Assembly: GCA_963751695.1 (NCBI GenBank)
Contig: CAVVVP010000007.1
Coordinates: 1 to 30,418 of the forward strand
Direction: 5' to 3'
Length of the DNA: 30,418 nt
From: SZUA-22 sp963751695
GTDB lineage: Bacteria > Bacteroidota > Ignavibacteria > Ignavibacteriales > Melioribacteraceae
Position numbers and translations under genes: made by a program. Every line of letters begins with the position of its first letter. Position 1 is the first letter of the stretch. Below, in pieces: positions 7,724-16,796 of the stretch. Below the pieces are notes generated by a model. It did no database searches. It was not told where the DNA came from and saw nothing but the letters and a program-made list of their open reading frames with translations.

Positions 7724-8998
7724 TTAGAGTTCTCCTACTATCTGCTTGAATAATTTTTTGTTGTTTGCATATTGAATTGCCGTATCCAATGAAATTTTAT
7801 TTGCCAGATATAAGTTTTTTAAGTCCTGCTCAAGCGTAATCATTCCTAAATCAGATCCTTGATTGATCATGAGATAAATTTCACTCGTATTATTGTTCTT
7901 AATTGCGGCTCTTATATTAGGAGTTACAATTAAAACTTCCTTTGCTAAAATGAGAGTTCCATCCAAATCCGGAACAAGCTTTTGTGAAATTACAGCAGTC
8001 AATACATCAGCCAATCTATTTCTTACTCTATCTTGTTCTTCCGCATGTACCTCAGCTACAATTCTATCCAAAGATTCTACAGCTGATGAAGTATGCATTG
8101 TAGAATAAACTTTATGCCCAGTATCAGTAACCTCTAAGGCTGCAACAATTGTTGCCGGATCTCTCATCTCCCCTACTACCATAATATCCAGATCTTGACG
8201 CAATGATTGAACTACTCCTTCATGAAAGGACAATACATCCTTCCCGACTTCTCTTTGTCGTATGATACACTTTTTTGAACGGTGGACATATTCAAGTGGA
8301 GCAGCAATATTTACAATATGGGCATTAACATTATTATTATGCCATTGTATTATGGCGTCAAGGGTAGTGGATTTACCGGAACCTGTTACACCAGTTATTA
8401 ATACTAATCCTTGGCTTATGTAATCATATGATAATACACGTTCAACTTCATGACCAAATTCTAATTCTTCAAGAGTCCTAAGCTTTGGTATTATAGATCT
8501 CATATTTAATGCTAATCGATCGACGTCAAAATATGCATCAACTCTAAATCTTAATTCATATAAAGTAGTCGAATCGGTTTGAGCATATTTATTCTTCTCG
8601 TCATACACAGTATATGAAAAATCAAGATTTCTCTCTTTTTCTAAAATGCTTCTTTGTTTGTCACTCATCAAACTCAGTATAAGTATTGCTGATTCATCGT
8701 CTGAGAATCTCGGCAACTCCTCAACAATATTTTTTTGACCATATATTCTGAACCAGACATATCCTTCGGTTCCAAAACCTCCGAGCTCAACATCCGAAGC
8801 TTCTTTTTCTACCATATGCTGCAGAATATCATCAACAACTTTCATCAGTGAATATCTTTCTTCAACAAGTATTTCCGAAAAATGGTCAACTAAAAAGCTG
8901 ACCCTCTCAGCTCCTTTCAGAGTTTTAGGAATCCTAGAAATGATATTATTAAGGATACTTTCTGTTTCTTCAGGCACTATTACTTTTTGGTCAATCAT
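7724..8998 (-). CDS. pilT: PilT-like retraction ATPase
   Basis: Hexameric cytoplasmic ATPase of the PilT/PilU branch, which drives pilus disassembly. Motifs are Walker A GVTGSGKST (about 203-211), IIRQREVG (about 245-252), Walker B VVGEMRD (about 274-280) and the His box STMHT (about 299-303). The QREVG and GEMRD signatures favour PilT over PilB. Three features are unusual. The N-terminal extension is about 60 residues longer than classical PilT. The Asp box that normally reads EDPIE is AAPLE (about 232-236), so both acidic residues are gone. The AIRNLIRE motif needed for retraction in studied PilT proteins is not recognisable (AIKNNNTSEIYLMI instead). It may therefore be a PilU-like or modified motor. 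The gene is intact, 22 bases after PilB and 4 before PilM-PilN. Confidence 0.85.
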   Translation of the reverse strand: MIDQKVIVPEETESILNNIISRIPKTLKGAERVSFLVDHFSEILVEERYSLMKVVDDILQHMVEKEASDVELGGFGTEGYVWFRIYGQKNIVEELPRFSDDESAILILSLMSDKQRSILEKERNLDFSYTVYDEKNKYAQTDSTTLYELRFRVDAYFDVDRLALNMRSIIPKLRTLEELEFGHEVERVLSYDYISQGLVLITGVTGSGKSTTLDAIIQWHNNNVNAHIVNIAAPLEYVHRSKKCIIRQREVGKDVLSFHEGVVQSLRQDLDIMVVGEMRDPATIVAALEVTDTGHKVYSTMHTSSAVESLDRIVAEVHAEEQDRVRNRLADVLTAVISQKLVPDLDGTLILAKEVLIVTPNIRAAIKNNNTSEIYLMINQGSDLGMITLEQDLKNLYLANKISLDTAIQYANNKKLFKQIVGEL

Positions 8999-9020
8999 TT
9001 TTCATTTTCAATTATTTTTA

Positions 9021-10794
9021 TTAATCTTCCATTGTATTTGTAATCACTTCATTAAACGAAGTCAAACCTAGCTTAACTTTTTCGTATCCTGATTCTCTGA
9101 GACTTAAGGTCCCATCTCGTTTTGCAATCTCTCTAATTGCATCTTCATTAATCTCTTCGCCAGCATTATAGATCAAATGTTTAATGTCCCTCGTTATATT
9201 TCAAAGCTTCATGAATTGCCATACGACCGTTAAATCCCGTGTTTAAGCATTTTGAACATCCATTTGGTTCATATATTTTATGATGTTTCCACTCTTCAGG
9301 TTTCAAACCTAAATTTTCGAAAAACTCATCTGATAGATTTTCATTCCTCTTTTTACAAGAACATAATTTTCTTACAAGTCTCTGTGCGACAATAATATTT
9401 ATTGCTGACGCTAGTAGAAATGGTTCAATACCCATCTTATATAGTCTTGCAACCGCACTTGGGGCATCATTTGTATGAAGAGTGGAGAATGTTAGGTGAC
9501 CGGTGTTAGCTAATTTAATAGCAATGTCTGCAGTAATTCTATCCCTGATCTCTCCAACAAGTACGACGTCTGGATCATGCCTAAGAATAGATCTAAGCGC
9601 TTGCTCAAAATCCATTTTGTGACCAATCTTAAGCTGAGCGGCACCTTTAATAACATATTCTACCGGATCTTCAACTGTGAGGACATTGACTGATGGATTT
9701 ATAACTTGATGCAGTGCAGCTACTAGTGTTGTGCTTTTACCACAACCAGTAGGGCCAGTTAGTATTACCATACCTTGAGGCTTTTTAACAGCATTCTCAA
9801 AAATTTTCCTTGAGTAGCCATCTAATCCAAGTGTTTCTAAATCAGTAATTACTTTACGGTCATCTAGAATCCTAATTACAACTCTTTCAAATTTGCTTTT
9901 AAACTCTGCTCCAACTAACGGTAAAATAGAGACCCTAAATCGAATGATCTGATTGTCAATTTCTCTTTGGATAAATCCATCTTGAGCAAGTTCCCTTTCA
10001 AACCTGTTAAGACCTCTAGAGCGATCCTTAATGACAGCAACCATTGCTTCAGGTAAAGTATTTTGCTGACGATGCCACTCTTTAAGTTTACCATCCAATC
10101 TAAAAAAGATTGATACAGATTTTTTGTTTTCAGGAATAAAGTGAATATCACTTGCTCCTTTTCTTACACCCTCGATCAAAGCTCCCTCAAATAGATTAAT
10201 GAGAGCACTTTTGTTTATCTCCACCTCAATAAGATTTTCATCTAGTGAATTTTCATCTTCAACGGTATAGTCTTCTTCAGTTTCTCCGAGATTCTTAAGA
10301 AATTCATTCTCTTTAGGGTCAATAATTTCTAATATTTTCTTATAATCATTTGGAGGGAGGTAAGCTACTTCATACTTATTTAAATTTAGTCTATTAATAA
10401 TCTTTGGCAGTTCTCTATTTGTTGGATCTACTGTTCCAAAAATTAGTTTATCTGATGTCTCCTTATCAAAAGAAAACGGTAAGAGCTGATGACTTAAAAT
10501 TAGTTTTTTAAACTCAGTATCATATCTTTCCATTGATCTTTTAATTGTTTCAATTACATTATCAGAATCATTTTCTTCGTCGAATTTTAAAGTTCTAAAA
10601 GCATATAGATCTGCAAGTTCTTTATAGATAGTATGGTGGTCGAACTTATAATCCTCAACTAGGATATTGGCTAGGTTCCTTGAATTACCTCCATTACCAT
10701 TCAAAGTTTGTAGTGCTCGATTTAAAACTTGTTGCTCTACAACTTTTTTCTTAAGCAGTAATTTTCCTAATTCATTTTTATGTTCAATATCCAT
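9021..10794 (-). CDS. pilB: Pilus assembly ATPase PilB (3' frameshift)
   Basis: Motor ATPase of the GspE/PilB family that powers pilin polymerisation. The N-terminal T2SSE-N-like domain spans about 1-160. ASDIHF lies at about 214-219, Walker A GPTGCGKST at about 347-355, the Asp box TVEDPVEY at about 373-380, Walker B VLVGEIRD at about 411-418 and the His box FSTLHT at about 436-441. A zinc-type tetracysteine follows (LCSC at 477-480 and CSKC at 513-516), although the first pair is CxC, not the usual CxxC. The open frame ends at 9181 after GRMAIHEALKYNE. Removing one base from a CCC run near 9189 restores DIKHLIYNAGEEI and a further 55 residues ending at 9021, giving about 590 residues in total, normal for PilB. 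It lies between PilC and PilT. Confidence 0.88.
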
Positions 10795-10823
10795 GTTATA
10801 TCACTTTCTGTTCATTTGTTTTC

Positions 10824-12167
10824 TTAAATAGTACCACTTCTATTTGGTCTTATTAAAGCTGTCTCAGCTGATACTAGTGTTAATATTATCATGACAACTA
10901 GAATTATCATAGCGATAAATATTTGTATCCATTCTATGAAGTTCTTTAACCTATAGGTTGTGTCACTCTCGTAATAATCCGCTAATTGAAGTGCTGCTCC
11001 TTTAATATTACCAGTTTCTTCCCCAGCTCTAAATTTTGAAATCGCAGTATCAGTAAAGACATCTGAGGCAATCATACCATCAGTAATACCTGCTCCTCTT
11101 TGCATCATTAGAGGAAGTGCTATATCAACTATTTGCTTTTCAAAATATTTGTTATCAGTTGATTCAGCTGCTACTTTAATTGGAGCAATACTAACTGCAG
11201 ATCCCGTGTAAAGGGTATAAAATACCCTGCAAAATATTTCAATATATGTTCTATGGATTAGGTCGCCCAAGTATGGAATTTTCATTAAGTACTGATCAAA
11301 AATGACTCTTCCTTTTGGATGCTTATACATTCTCCACAGAAATATTGGAGGCAGAATAATGAAGAGAGTTATAGGGATTATATAGGCAATTAGAAAATAA
11401 CTTAGATCTAAAGTTGCAGCGGTTAATGGTGGCAACTCTACTTTGAATCTTAGAAAGAGTTTTGCTATTTCTGGGAAAATATATGCCACATACCATATTA
11501 CTGCAGCAAATAGTACTATAAGTGTAAACAACGGAGTTATGAGTGCACTTCGTAAAGATTTCTTAAACTCGTATTTCCTCTCCAAAAACTTTGCTGTAGC
11601 CCTATATATTTCTGCCATATTACCACTCTTAGAAGCTAATCCAAGCATATATGCTGTAAATTTACCTAGGACATCCTTGTGCCTCATAAATGCATGTTCA
11701 CTATCAGTACCCTTTTTTAATTCCTTGCTTATATCAATTAAGACATCTTTAAAAACCTTATTTCTTGTATCATTAATAAGAAAAGTTAATGTCTCTCCGT
11801 ACGAAAGCTTTTGTTCAAGCATATCAGCACTGATTTTTACAAAGTTTAGAATATCTGCTTGGGATGGTTTTCTATCAAAATTTAATAATTTCTTATTTAC
11901 AGATATTACTTCATAGCCCAGTCGATTCAAAGCCCCAACAACTTCTTCTCGATTAAAGGCATTCATTTGACCTTTAATAACCTTGTTATTCATTTTACGG
12001 GCTTTGTAAATGAAAGGCTTTTTCTTCTCAAACGATTGAATCGTAAGATTATTTTGATTTGCAATTAAGTGTGCTTTCTCCTTTGCTGAAGAGAAAGAAT
12101 CGGCAGCAACAACGCTGCCGATAATTTCACCACTTAGTTTTTCCGCTGTGAACTTAAGTTCAATCAT
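10824..12167 (-). CDS. pilC: Inner-membrane platform protein PilC
   Basis: Polytopic platform protein (GspF/PilC family) on which PilB acts to extrude pilin. An N-terminal region of about 100 residues is followed by two T2SSF repeats (about 105-235 and 310-435). Membrane helices are visible at about 210-232 (LITPLFTLIVLFAAVIWYV), 258-280 (IAYIIPITLFIILPPIFLW) and 415-437 (FIAMIILVVMIILTLVS). Family-typical stretches include LASKSGNMAEIY and FRAGEETGNI, matching the GE.SG motif of each repeat. At 447 residues it is slightly longer than usual, because of the N-terminal part. It is intact. Spacing is 29 bases on each side (short pilin upstream, PilB downstream), with no terminator between, so it is part of the operon. 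Confidence 0.9.
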   Translation of the reverse strand: MIELKFTAEKLSGEIIGSVVAADSFSSAKEKAHLIANQNNLTIQSFEKKKPFIYKARKMNNKVIKGQMNAFNREEVVGALNRLGYEVISVNKKLLNFDRKPSQADILNFVKISADMLEQKLSYGETLTFLINDTRNKVFKDVLIDISKELKKGTDSEHAFMRHKDVLGKFTAYMLGLASKSGNMAEIYRATAKFLERKYEFKKSLRSALITPLFTLIVLFAAVIWYVAYIFPEIAKLFLRFKVELPPLTAATLDLSYFLIAYIIPITLFIILPPIFLWRMYKHPKGRVIFDQYLMKIPYLGDLIHRTYIEIFCRVFYTLYTGSAVSIAPIKVAAESTDNKYFEKQIVDIALPLMMQRGAGITDGMIASDVFTDTAISKFRAGEETGNIKGAALQLADYYESDTTYRLKNFIEWIQIFIAMIILVVMIILTLVSAETALIRPNRSGTI

Positions 12168-12196
12168 GATTATAAGTCCTACGGATTCTACTGGAA

Positions 12197-12621
12197 CTAC
12201 TTGTAATGATATTTGTTGGTGTAACTACTGCTGTAGCTGTCCAATTGTAATCCAAGACTAGTAAGGTTTGGAGTTGCCAGTGAATGTGATCTCAGCAGTT
12301 GTTCCCACAGCAGCCGATCAGTATAACCATCTGTTGTTGCATCACCTGTATTCAGATCAACAACACCAGCACTGAGGAAGTAGCTCTCATTCTTTACTGG
12401 AATGACCATACGCCATGCAAAAGTACCTCCACCGCCACCCATAGCGACTGGTTTTTTGATACCATTGTTGAGCATTTGCTGCAATAGCCATTAGTTGTGA
12501 TAGTGAGTTCATCTTTTACTGATTCTTCTGCACTTGCATTGAACATTCCAATACCGGCCACAATTGCGACTCCGACTATAATCACTCCTAATACTAAGAG
12601 CAATAATTGTTGTTGTCCCAT
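12197..12621 (-). CDS. Short pilin-like protein (candidate major pilin, frameshifted)
   Basis: Starts MGQQQLLLLVLGVIIVGVAI: a two-residue leader, a Gln-rich patch, then one long hydrophobic helix. This resembles a pilin N-terminal helix but lacks the Glu at mature position 5. The mature part carries KKPVAMGGGGGTFAW, a glycine run that I recall from similar short MGQQQ proteins in Ignavibacteria-type genomes. The frame breaks near 12490: 12394-12621 gives the helix, and 12197-12484 gives AANAQQML to the end. Joined, the product is about 140 residues. An upstream SD-like GGAG sets the start at 12621. As the last pilin-like gene before pilC, it is the best candidate for the main subunit, but expression data would be needed to confirm that. 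Confidence 0.7.
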
Positions 12622-12657
12622 TTTTGTCTCCTATTTTGTTAATAGATTGTTATGAAT

Positions 12658-12682
12658 AAGAAGAGGAATTAGAGTTCTTCTT
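12658..12682. other. Hairpin between C1 and short pilin
   Basis: A 7-bp inverted repeat (AAGAAGA and TCTTCTT) with an 11-base loop lies in the 71-base gap between C1 and the short pilin gene, the widest gap inside the operon. On the minus (transcribed) strand it has no trailing U-run. It is therefore not a terminator for the operon, but it could be an RNA processing or stability element. Confidence 0.35.
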
Positions 12683-12692
12683 AATTTTTTAT

Positions 12693-14001
12693 TTATTCTA
12701 ACCATGAAATAACCTCATATAATCCTGTCGGTGGAAAATCCGGTGGTATATCCAATAAAAATCTCTCATCAAAAACTACATATCTCTCATACCCCGCTGT
12801 TACTACTCCTTTGTTGTCCAGTTTTGCAATTAATTCTTCTTTAGCTGCTACGACTCCACCAGTTATGTGGAATGTCCCACAATGTTGATTTACACCGTTA
12901 TAATCTTGCAATTGCACACCACCTTGTGCACAAAAAACCATAGCGTTAATGGTTATATTTTGTTCTTGCACATTTTCTTTCAATCCTCCTGATTCGGCAC
13001 TAGTCGCAACAATTAAATTATTCGTTGTCATTATTCCCATCATATCATCACTGCTTGTCGGGGTCCATATTGGCGGAACGGTCATCCCATTTCTCACCAT
13101 CGGTGTTGATTCATATAACATATCGCCAACTAGATATACATTTCCGTTTCCCATTCCGGATGCCTCTCCAGCAACAACAGATACTTGCCCATCTAATGTT
13201 CCAGACATATATAAGATCGCCTTTCGCTAAATAGATTACTCCAGTGGGGGCAAATGTTGTTAGTGGAACGGTGATTGGTGCTGAGTATGTACTTGAATCA
13301 TCTCCGGTCCCAAACCTATAAGTTATGTTTTCACCAGCAAATGTTAACCACATATCAGTGCTTTCAAAATGTGAGCCTCCAGCAATGGCACTAGCTTTCT
13401 GCTCAACAAACTGATAGTTATTTGGATATGGAATATCTACACCACTTAGTGGAGGTTGACTAAAATAAGGTGAATATCCATTTTTAATCATTTGAGCTCT
13501 TGAAGGTTTTATTCCTTTCAGAGTTGTAACCTTTCCGAAAAATGCTGGATCACCAGCAATATTGATAAAGGATTGTGAGTGAAAAGGTCCCCAGACAGTA
13601 TCTCCAGTAATAAAATCCTTTGAACTCGCGTTTCCGATGTACCATGCAAATTTTGCGTAGTTACTTTTTTTCAATTTTACTTTTACAGTATGAGTATAAT
13701 TCATGTACTCACCTACTGAAGTAAGCACTACATTATCACTATCAACCACAGTCACATTTGCATCTATTTCCCCATCAAAGTAATCCAAGTCACTTATCCC
13801 AGCTGTCCATGATTGATCAACAAATATTTCATGCAAAGCCATATTTGCACCACTGACAGCAAGGTTGTGTGCAATTGTTTCTTTGTAATAGTCAACTTGG
13901 TTATCAACTGATCTGCTACTTAAGTCACTCCACAAGTATCCCATCATCATAAAGATGAGAGCAAATCCTAAAACCAATATTATTTGTGCTTTTCCTACCA
14001 T
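12693..14001 (-). CDS. PilX-like minor pilin C1 (frameshifted)
   Basis: Starts MVG, then a hydrophobic helix (KAQIILVLGFALIFMMMGYL), then VDYYKETIAHNLAVSGANMA, a layout seen in PilX-type minor pilins. The large C-terminal part is beta-rich and contains GDTVWGPFHSQ, FFGKVTTLKGIKPS and repeated glycine-rich strands, and ends VISWLE. One extra base near 13214 breaks the frame, leaving 13111-14001 and 12693-13208. Removing it yields KGDLYMSGTLDGQ, matching KGNLYVSGTVNGQ in paralogue C2, so the joined product of about 435 residues is very likely the true protein. At this length it is bigger than typical PilX and may carry an adhesive or tip function, which is an inference. The start lies 5 bases past the stop of B1. 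Confidence 0.78.
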
Positions 14002-14006
14002 AATTT

Positions 14007-14603
14007 TTATCTATTGGATAAATTTCTTGATGATAATCTTAATTGCCTCCAAAATGCATATCTATACTCATTACCGAATGCGGAAGTGTTTTCAACCCTA
14101 ATGTCGATTTGCATTGAAAATATTCCAGTTGGTGATGATAAAGGAGGTGTAAGTTCCAATCCTAAGAAACCATAATACCTTATCTTAAATTGCGTCACTC
14201 CAAGATTTGCTGCTACCGGTATATTGTTTACTGACCTGTAAAGCATTCTGTCGTCTGGATTCGGTGTCTCTGTTAACTCCGTTGCTGCTCCCAAATAATA
14301 ACTAACCACATCAACATCTCCATCAAAGTCAACATCTGTTAAAAAAGTAAATGTACTCGTATCAGCAAAAACAATTGCTGTTGACGGCCTAGAGATTAAT
14401 GTTGGATTTTCACAATACCCTATTTTTCTAAAATCATACTCTAATAATTTTGCTATTGAAACCATATTTTCCTGCACAACTAATTCTCCGGTGTAGTGAT
14501 AAGTATTTTCTGATGCAGCGGCATTCATCTTAAATAAGGTGAGCATTAAAAAGCCGCCAATTACCACTGATCCGAGCACATCTAATATTCCTACAAATCC
14601 CAT
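14007..14603 (-). CDS. Pilin-like protein B1
   Basis: The N-terminus MGFVGILDVLGSVVIGGFLML is a two-residue leader plus membrane helix. The globular part has KLLEYDFRKIGYC, FLTDVDFDGDVDVVSYYLG and DRMLYRSVNN, and ends FWRQLRLSSRNLSNR. The positions resemble those of PilW or GspJ-like minor pilins, which typically carry a long beta-rich domain after the helix. Family membership is by architecture and operon position only. The gene is intact (198 residues) and has a paralogue, B2, at 1338-1938. The start follows the stop of A1 after a single base. The aspartate-rich segment DVDFDGDVD could bind calcium; it is shared with B2. Confidence 0.72.
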   Translation of the reverse strand: MGFVGILDVLGSVVIGGFLMLTLFKMNAAASENTYHYTGELVVQENMVSIAKLLEYDFRKIGYCENPTLISRPSTAIVFADTSTFTFLTDVDFDGDVDVVSYYLGAATELTETPNPDDRMLYRSVNNIPVAANLGVTQFKIRYYGFLGLELTPPLSSPTGIFSMQIDIRVENTSAFGNEYRYAFWRQLRLSSRNLSNR

Positions 14604-14604
14604 C

Positions 14605-15108
14605 TTATCTGAACCACCAATAACTATAAATAGTTGATTGAACCATGGTATCTACCATTGAGGGACTTGATACTCTAACAATCAATTTTTTGGACCACTC
14701 TTGGGTTAAAGAAGCCACATCTGGGTTCGTAGGGTCAATATAGACGACCTCACACTCAACGTTAAATATCGCGGAAGGTAAACTATTTTCAATATAGCTA
14801 TAGCCGTTGAAATCATCAAAATCGTCCCAAGTTTCGTAATCGTTCGGATCTTCTCCTCCTTCTATTCCAAGATTAGTTATTGAAGCTAAATCAGAAGTAC
14901 TTTTCGCAACAACAGTATCAGTAAGATCGTCGAAGTATTTCTTGTTAGCTTCTTCAATTATTGAGGATCCAATAGATGTTGCAAGGATTCCAAAATTAGA
15001 ATCATAAAGAACTTCTTCGGTGGTTAAGATATTTGCATTCACAGTTATAATAACCATTGCTAGAAATATCATTGCACCTATAGCCAATATCATTTGAATA
15101 CCTGACAA
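14605..15108 (-). CDS. Pilin-like protein A1
   Basis: First gene of the operon. The TTG start at 15108 is preceded by a purine-rich AAGAGAG about 6 bases away. The protein begins MSG, then a hydrophobic stretch (IQMILAIGAMIFLAMVIITV), then an acidic middle (DDFDDFNGY) and a beta-rich end (SKKLIVRVSSPS, ending YSYWWFR). It looks like a minor pseudopilin with a three-residue leader. It has no Glu at mature position 5 and no FTLIE-type motif, so standard prepilin searches may miss it. It has a clear paralogue, A2 (1942-2430). It is the only member of the A-B-C set next to a sigma-54 promoter (15206-15221). Confidence 0.7.
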   Translation of the reverse strand: MSGIQMILAIGAMIFLAMVIITVNANILTTEEVLYDSNFGILATSIGSSIIEEANKKYFDDLTDTVVAKSTSDLASITNLGIEGGEDPNDYETWDDFDDFNGYSYIENSLPSAIFNVECEVVYIDPTNPDVASLTQEWSKKLIVRVSSPSMVDTMVQSTIYSYWWFR

Positions 15109-15205
15109 ATAATTCTCTCTTTAATTTCAATTAGTTTATGAGTTGGGGGAATACAATATGAATGCTTTTGAACAGCCAACTCAATATTGGCCGGACTCAG
15201 TATAA

Positions 15206-15221
15206 TGCAACTGCTGTGCCA
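15206..15221 (-). promoter_or_regulatory. Sigma-54 (RpoN) promoter of pilus operon
   Basis: The minus strand reads TGGCAC-AGCAG-TTGCA, an exact match to the -24/-12 consensus TGGCAC-N5-TTGCA with correct spacing. The predicted start of transcription is about 12 bases downstream, near 15195, giving a leader of roughly 85 bases to the TTG start of A1. Sigma-54 promoters need an enhancer-binding activator such as PilR; none is encoded in this window, and I found no clear activator site in the 100 bases upstream. Confidence 0.8.
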
Positions 15222-15353
15222 TGTCGAATTTTCTTCATATTTCAACTATTTTATGGAAATAATATTCAGCGGTATTAAATTTTCTTACTTCTGTAAAAAA
15301 ATTTAACAAGTGATTTTCATTAAATGTTGTTTGTATCTTGATGTGGTTGGGCA

Positions 15354-15383
15354 TAAAAAAAGGGATTAGAAAACTAATCCCTT
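15354..15383 (-). terminator. Rho-independent terminator after DNRLRE lipoprotein
   Basis: A perfect 10-bp stem (AAGGGATTAG and CTAATCCCTT, 4-base loop) is followed on the minus strand by seven T residues. It lies about 47 bases past the stop of the lipoprotein gene at 15430 and insulates it from the sigma-54 promoter downstream. Confidence 0.9.
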
Positions 15384-15429
15384 CAATATCTTATTGCAAA
15401 ATATTAGAGTACTAGGAAATATTCTCTCC

Positions 15430-16518
15430 CTAAAAATTACCGCAAACAACTGCGTGAGCAATGATATAAATATCGCCAGTTGCTTCTAATGAGAAACTAT
15501 GACTACTAGCTCCATCAAGGTCTTTTTTGTAGGTATACTTACCAGGAGCTACTGTTGGTACACTTCCATTCCTCCCTCTTTCAACCATAGGATATTTTGT
15601 ATTACCTACATAAAAATGGATCTCACTCATTGTATATCCTGACATCATATTGTATGCAACAATAACATTTTCACCATCATATTTAACCTCGACAGTTCCT
15701 ACTTTTGTTCCCTTGGATAAATCACATTGCCCAGCACCTGCATACACATCCAAAGTAATGTTATCACCAGAATTAAGCACACCATTGGTCCAGCCCCATC
15801 TACTAAAATCATAATCAAGATCATCAATAAAACATTGAGCCAGGTTCTTATTGTAACCAAATGCAGTTTCGCAAGATTTACTTTCTTTGTCTTCAAGGAA
15901 ATTTAATACTGTTCTTTTTTCTCTTTCATATACATTTCCAGCAAAGAGGTATGGAACCGTTCCTTTTGGGGCTAACTTTTTGTACCATAGATATGAATCA
16001 GAAACAACATTTATTGTTTTTCTTGAACCTTTGTCATAGAGAACCTCTACTTTTGGAGCCATTCGGGTTGTATGCTCTCTACTAGCAAATTGGATATAAT
16101 TATTTTCTCCAGAAGGATTTTTATCTTTAATTAATATGCCTTTAGGAGGTATTCCATCCTTCCATAGGTCTGTAATGTCAATCTCAAGCACTCCATTGAA
16201 TGGCTCACTTACCGTATGTTCAACTACTGGGTTCGGATGATAGGTTCCACCCATATTTGACCAATCCTCGTCGGTTCTCCTAATCCAGGTTGCAAGAGCC
16301 TCACTCCATACTTCGCTTACTTTGTAGATTTGGAGTGTTTTTATCCCATCGATATGTGTAACATCTAGAAACAATTTTGCTTCTTCTACGTTCTTCTTAA
16401 CTAAAGCTGAAGATTGATTGTTTACATCTGACTCGGTTGGAGACTGAAAATCTTGACATCCCCAAAATGTGATTCCGAAGATGGTGACAATTGACATTAA
16501 TTTAATTAACTTTCTCAT
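15430..16518 (-). CDS. Lipoprotein with DNRLRE-like domain
   Basis: The N-terminal lipoprotein signal has lipobox FWGC (Cys21), so the protein is probably anchored in the membrane envelope. Residues about 45-170 resemble the DNRLRE/CBM96-type carbohydrate-associated domain. The pattern is LFLDVTHIDGIKTLQIYKV, then WIRRTDEDWSNMGG, then LEIDITDLWKDG and YIQFASREH with a following PKVEVLYD. The C-terminal half (about 200-362) is beta-rich and ends AHAVVCGNF; I do not recognise its family. The gene is intact (362 residues), unlike many neighbours. It is monocistronic, with a terminator at 15354-15383. A weak sigma-54-like box lies about 50 bases upstream (16566-16581). Binding to extracellular polysaccharide is plausible but unproven. 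Confidence 0.7.
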   Translation of the reverse strand: MRKLIKLMSIVTIFGITFWGCQDFQSPTESDVNNQSSALVKKNVEEAKLFLDVTHIDGIKTLQIYKVSEVWSEALATWIRRTDEDWSNMGGTYHPNPVVEHTVSEPFNGVLEIDITDLWKDGIPPKGILIKDKNPSGENNYIQFASREHTTRMAPKVEVLYDKGSRKTINVVSDSYLWYKKLAPKGTVPYLFAGNVYEREKRTVLNFLEDKESKSCETAFGYNKNLAQCFIDDLDYDFSRWGWTNGVLNSGDNITLDVYAGAGQCDLSKGTKVGTVEVKYDGENVIVAYNMMSGYTMSEIHFYVGNTKYPMVERGRNGSVPTVAPGKYTYKKDLDGASSHSFSLEATGDIYIIAHAVVCGNF

Positions 16519-16565
16519 ACCTCAGCTCCTATTTAACTTAAAATGTTTATTATCAATACCCAACA

Positions 16566-16581
16566 CGCAAATGCTGTGTCT
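16566..16581 (-). promoter_or_regulatory. Weak sigma-54-like box
   Basis: The minus strand reads AGACAC-AGCAT-TTGCG, with the right N5 spacing and a good -12 half, but two mismatches in the -24 half (TGGCAC expected). It shares the core CACAGCA with the strong box at 15206-15221. It lies about 50 bases before the DNRLRE lipoprotein start. The -24 mismatch makes it doubtful. Confidence 0.3.
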
Positions 16582-16796
16582 AAATGTAATTGCTTTTTTT
16601 ATCTTTTTTCGAACATTTCTAAAAAGATATGTTAAGATTTTTAACTCTAGTTAAAATATTTTACTAAAGTCTTATTCTTGATAGTAATTTATGTGTTGAA
16701 AATACACCTGATGCGTAATCCAGCGGATCTGAATAACGAGCATGATTTTTGCATGTCAGATAACTTTCTGTGCATTTTTTATTAAACGAGAGACAT

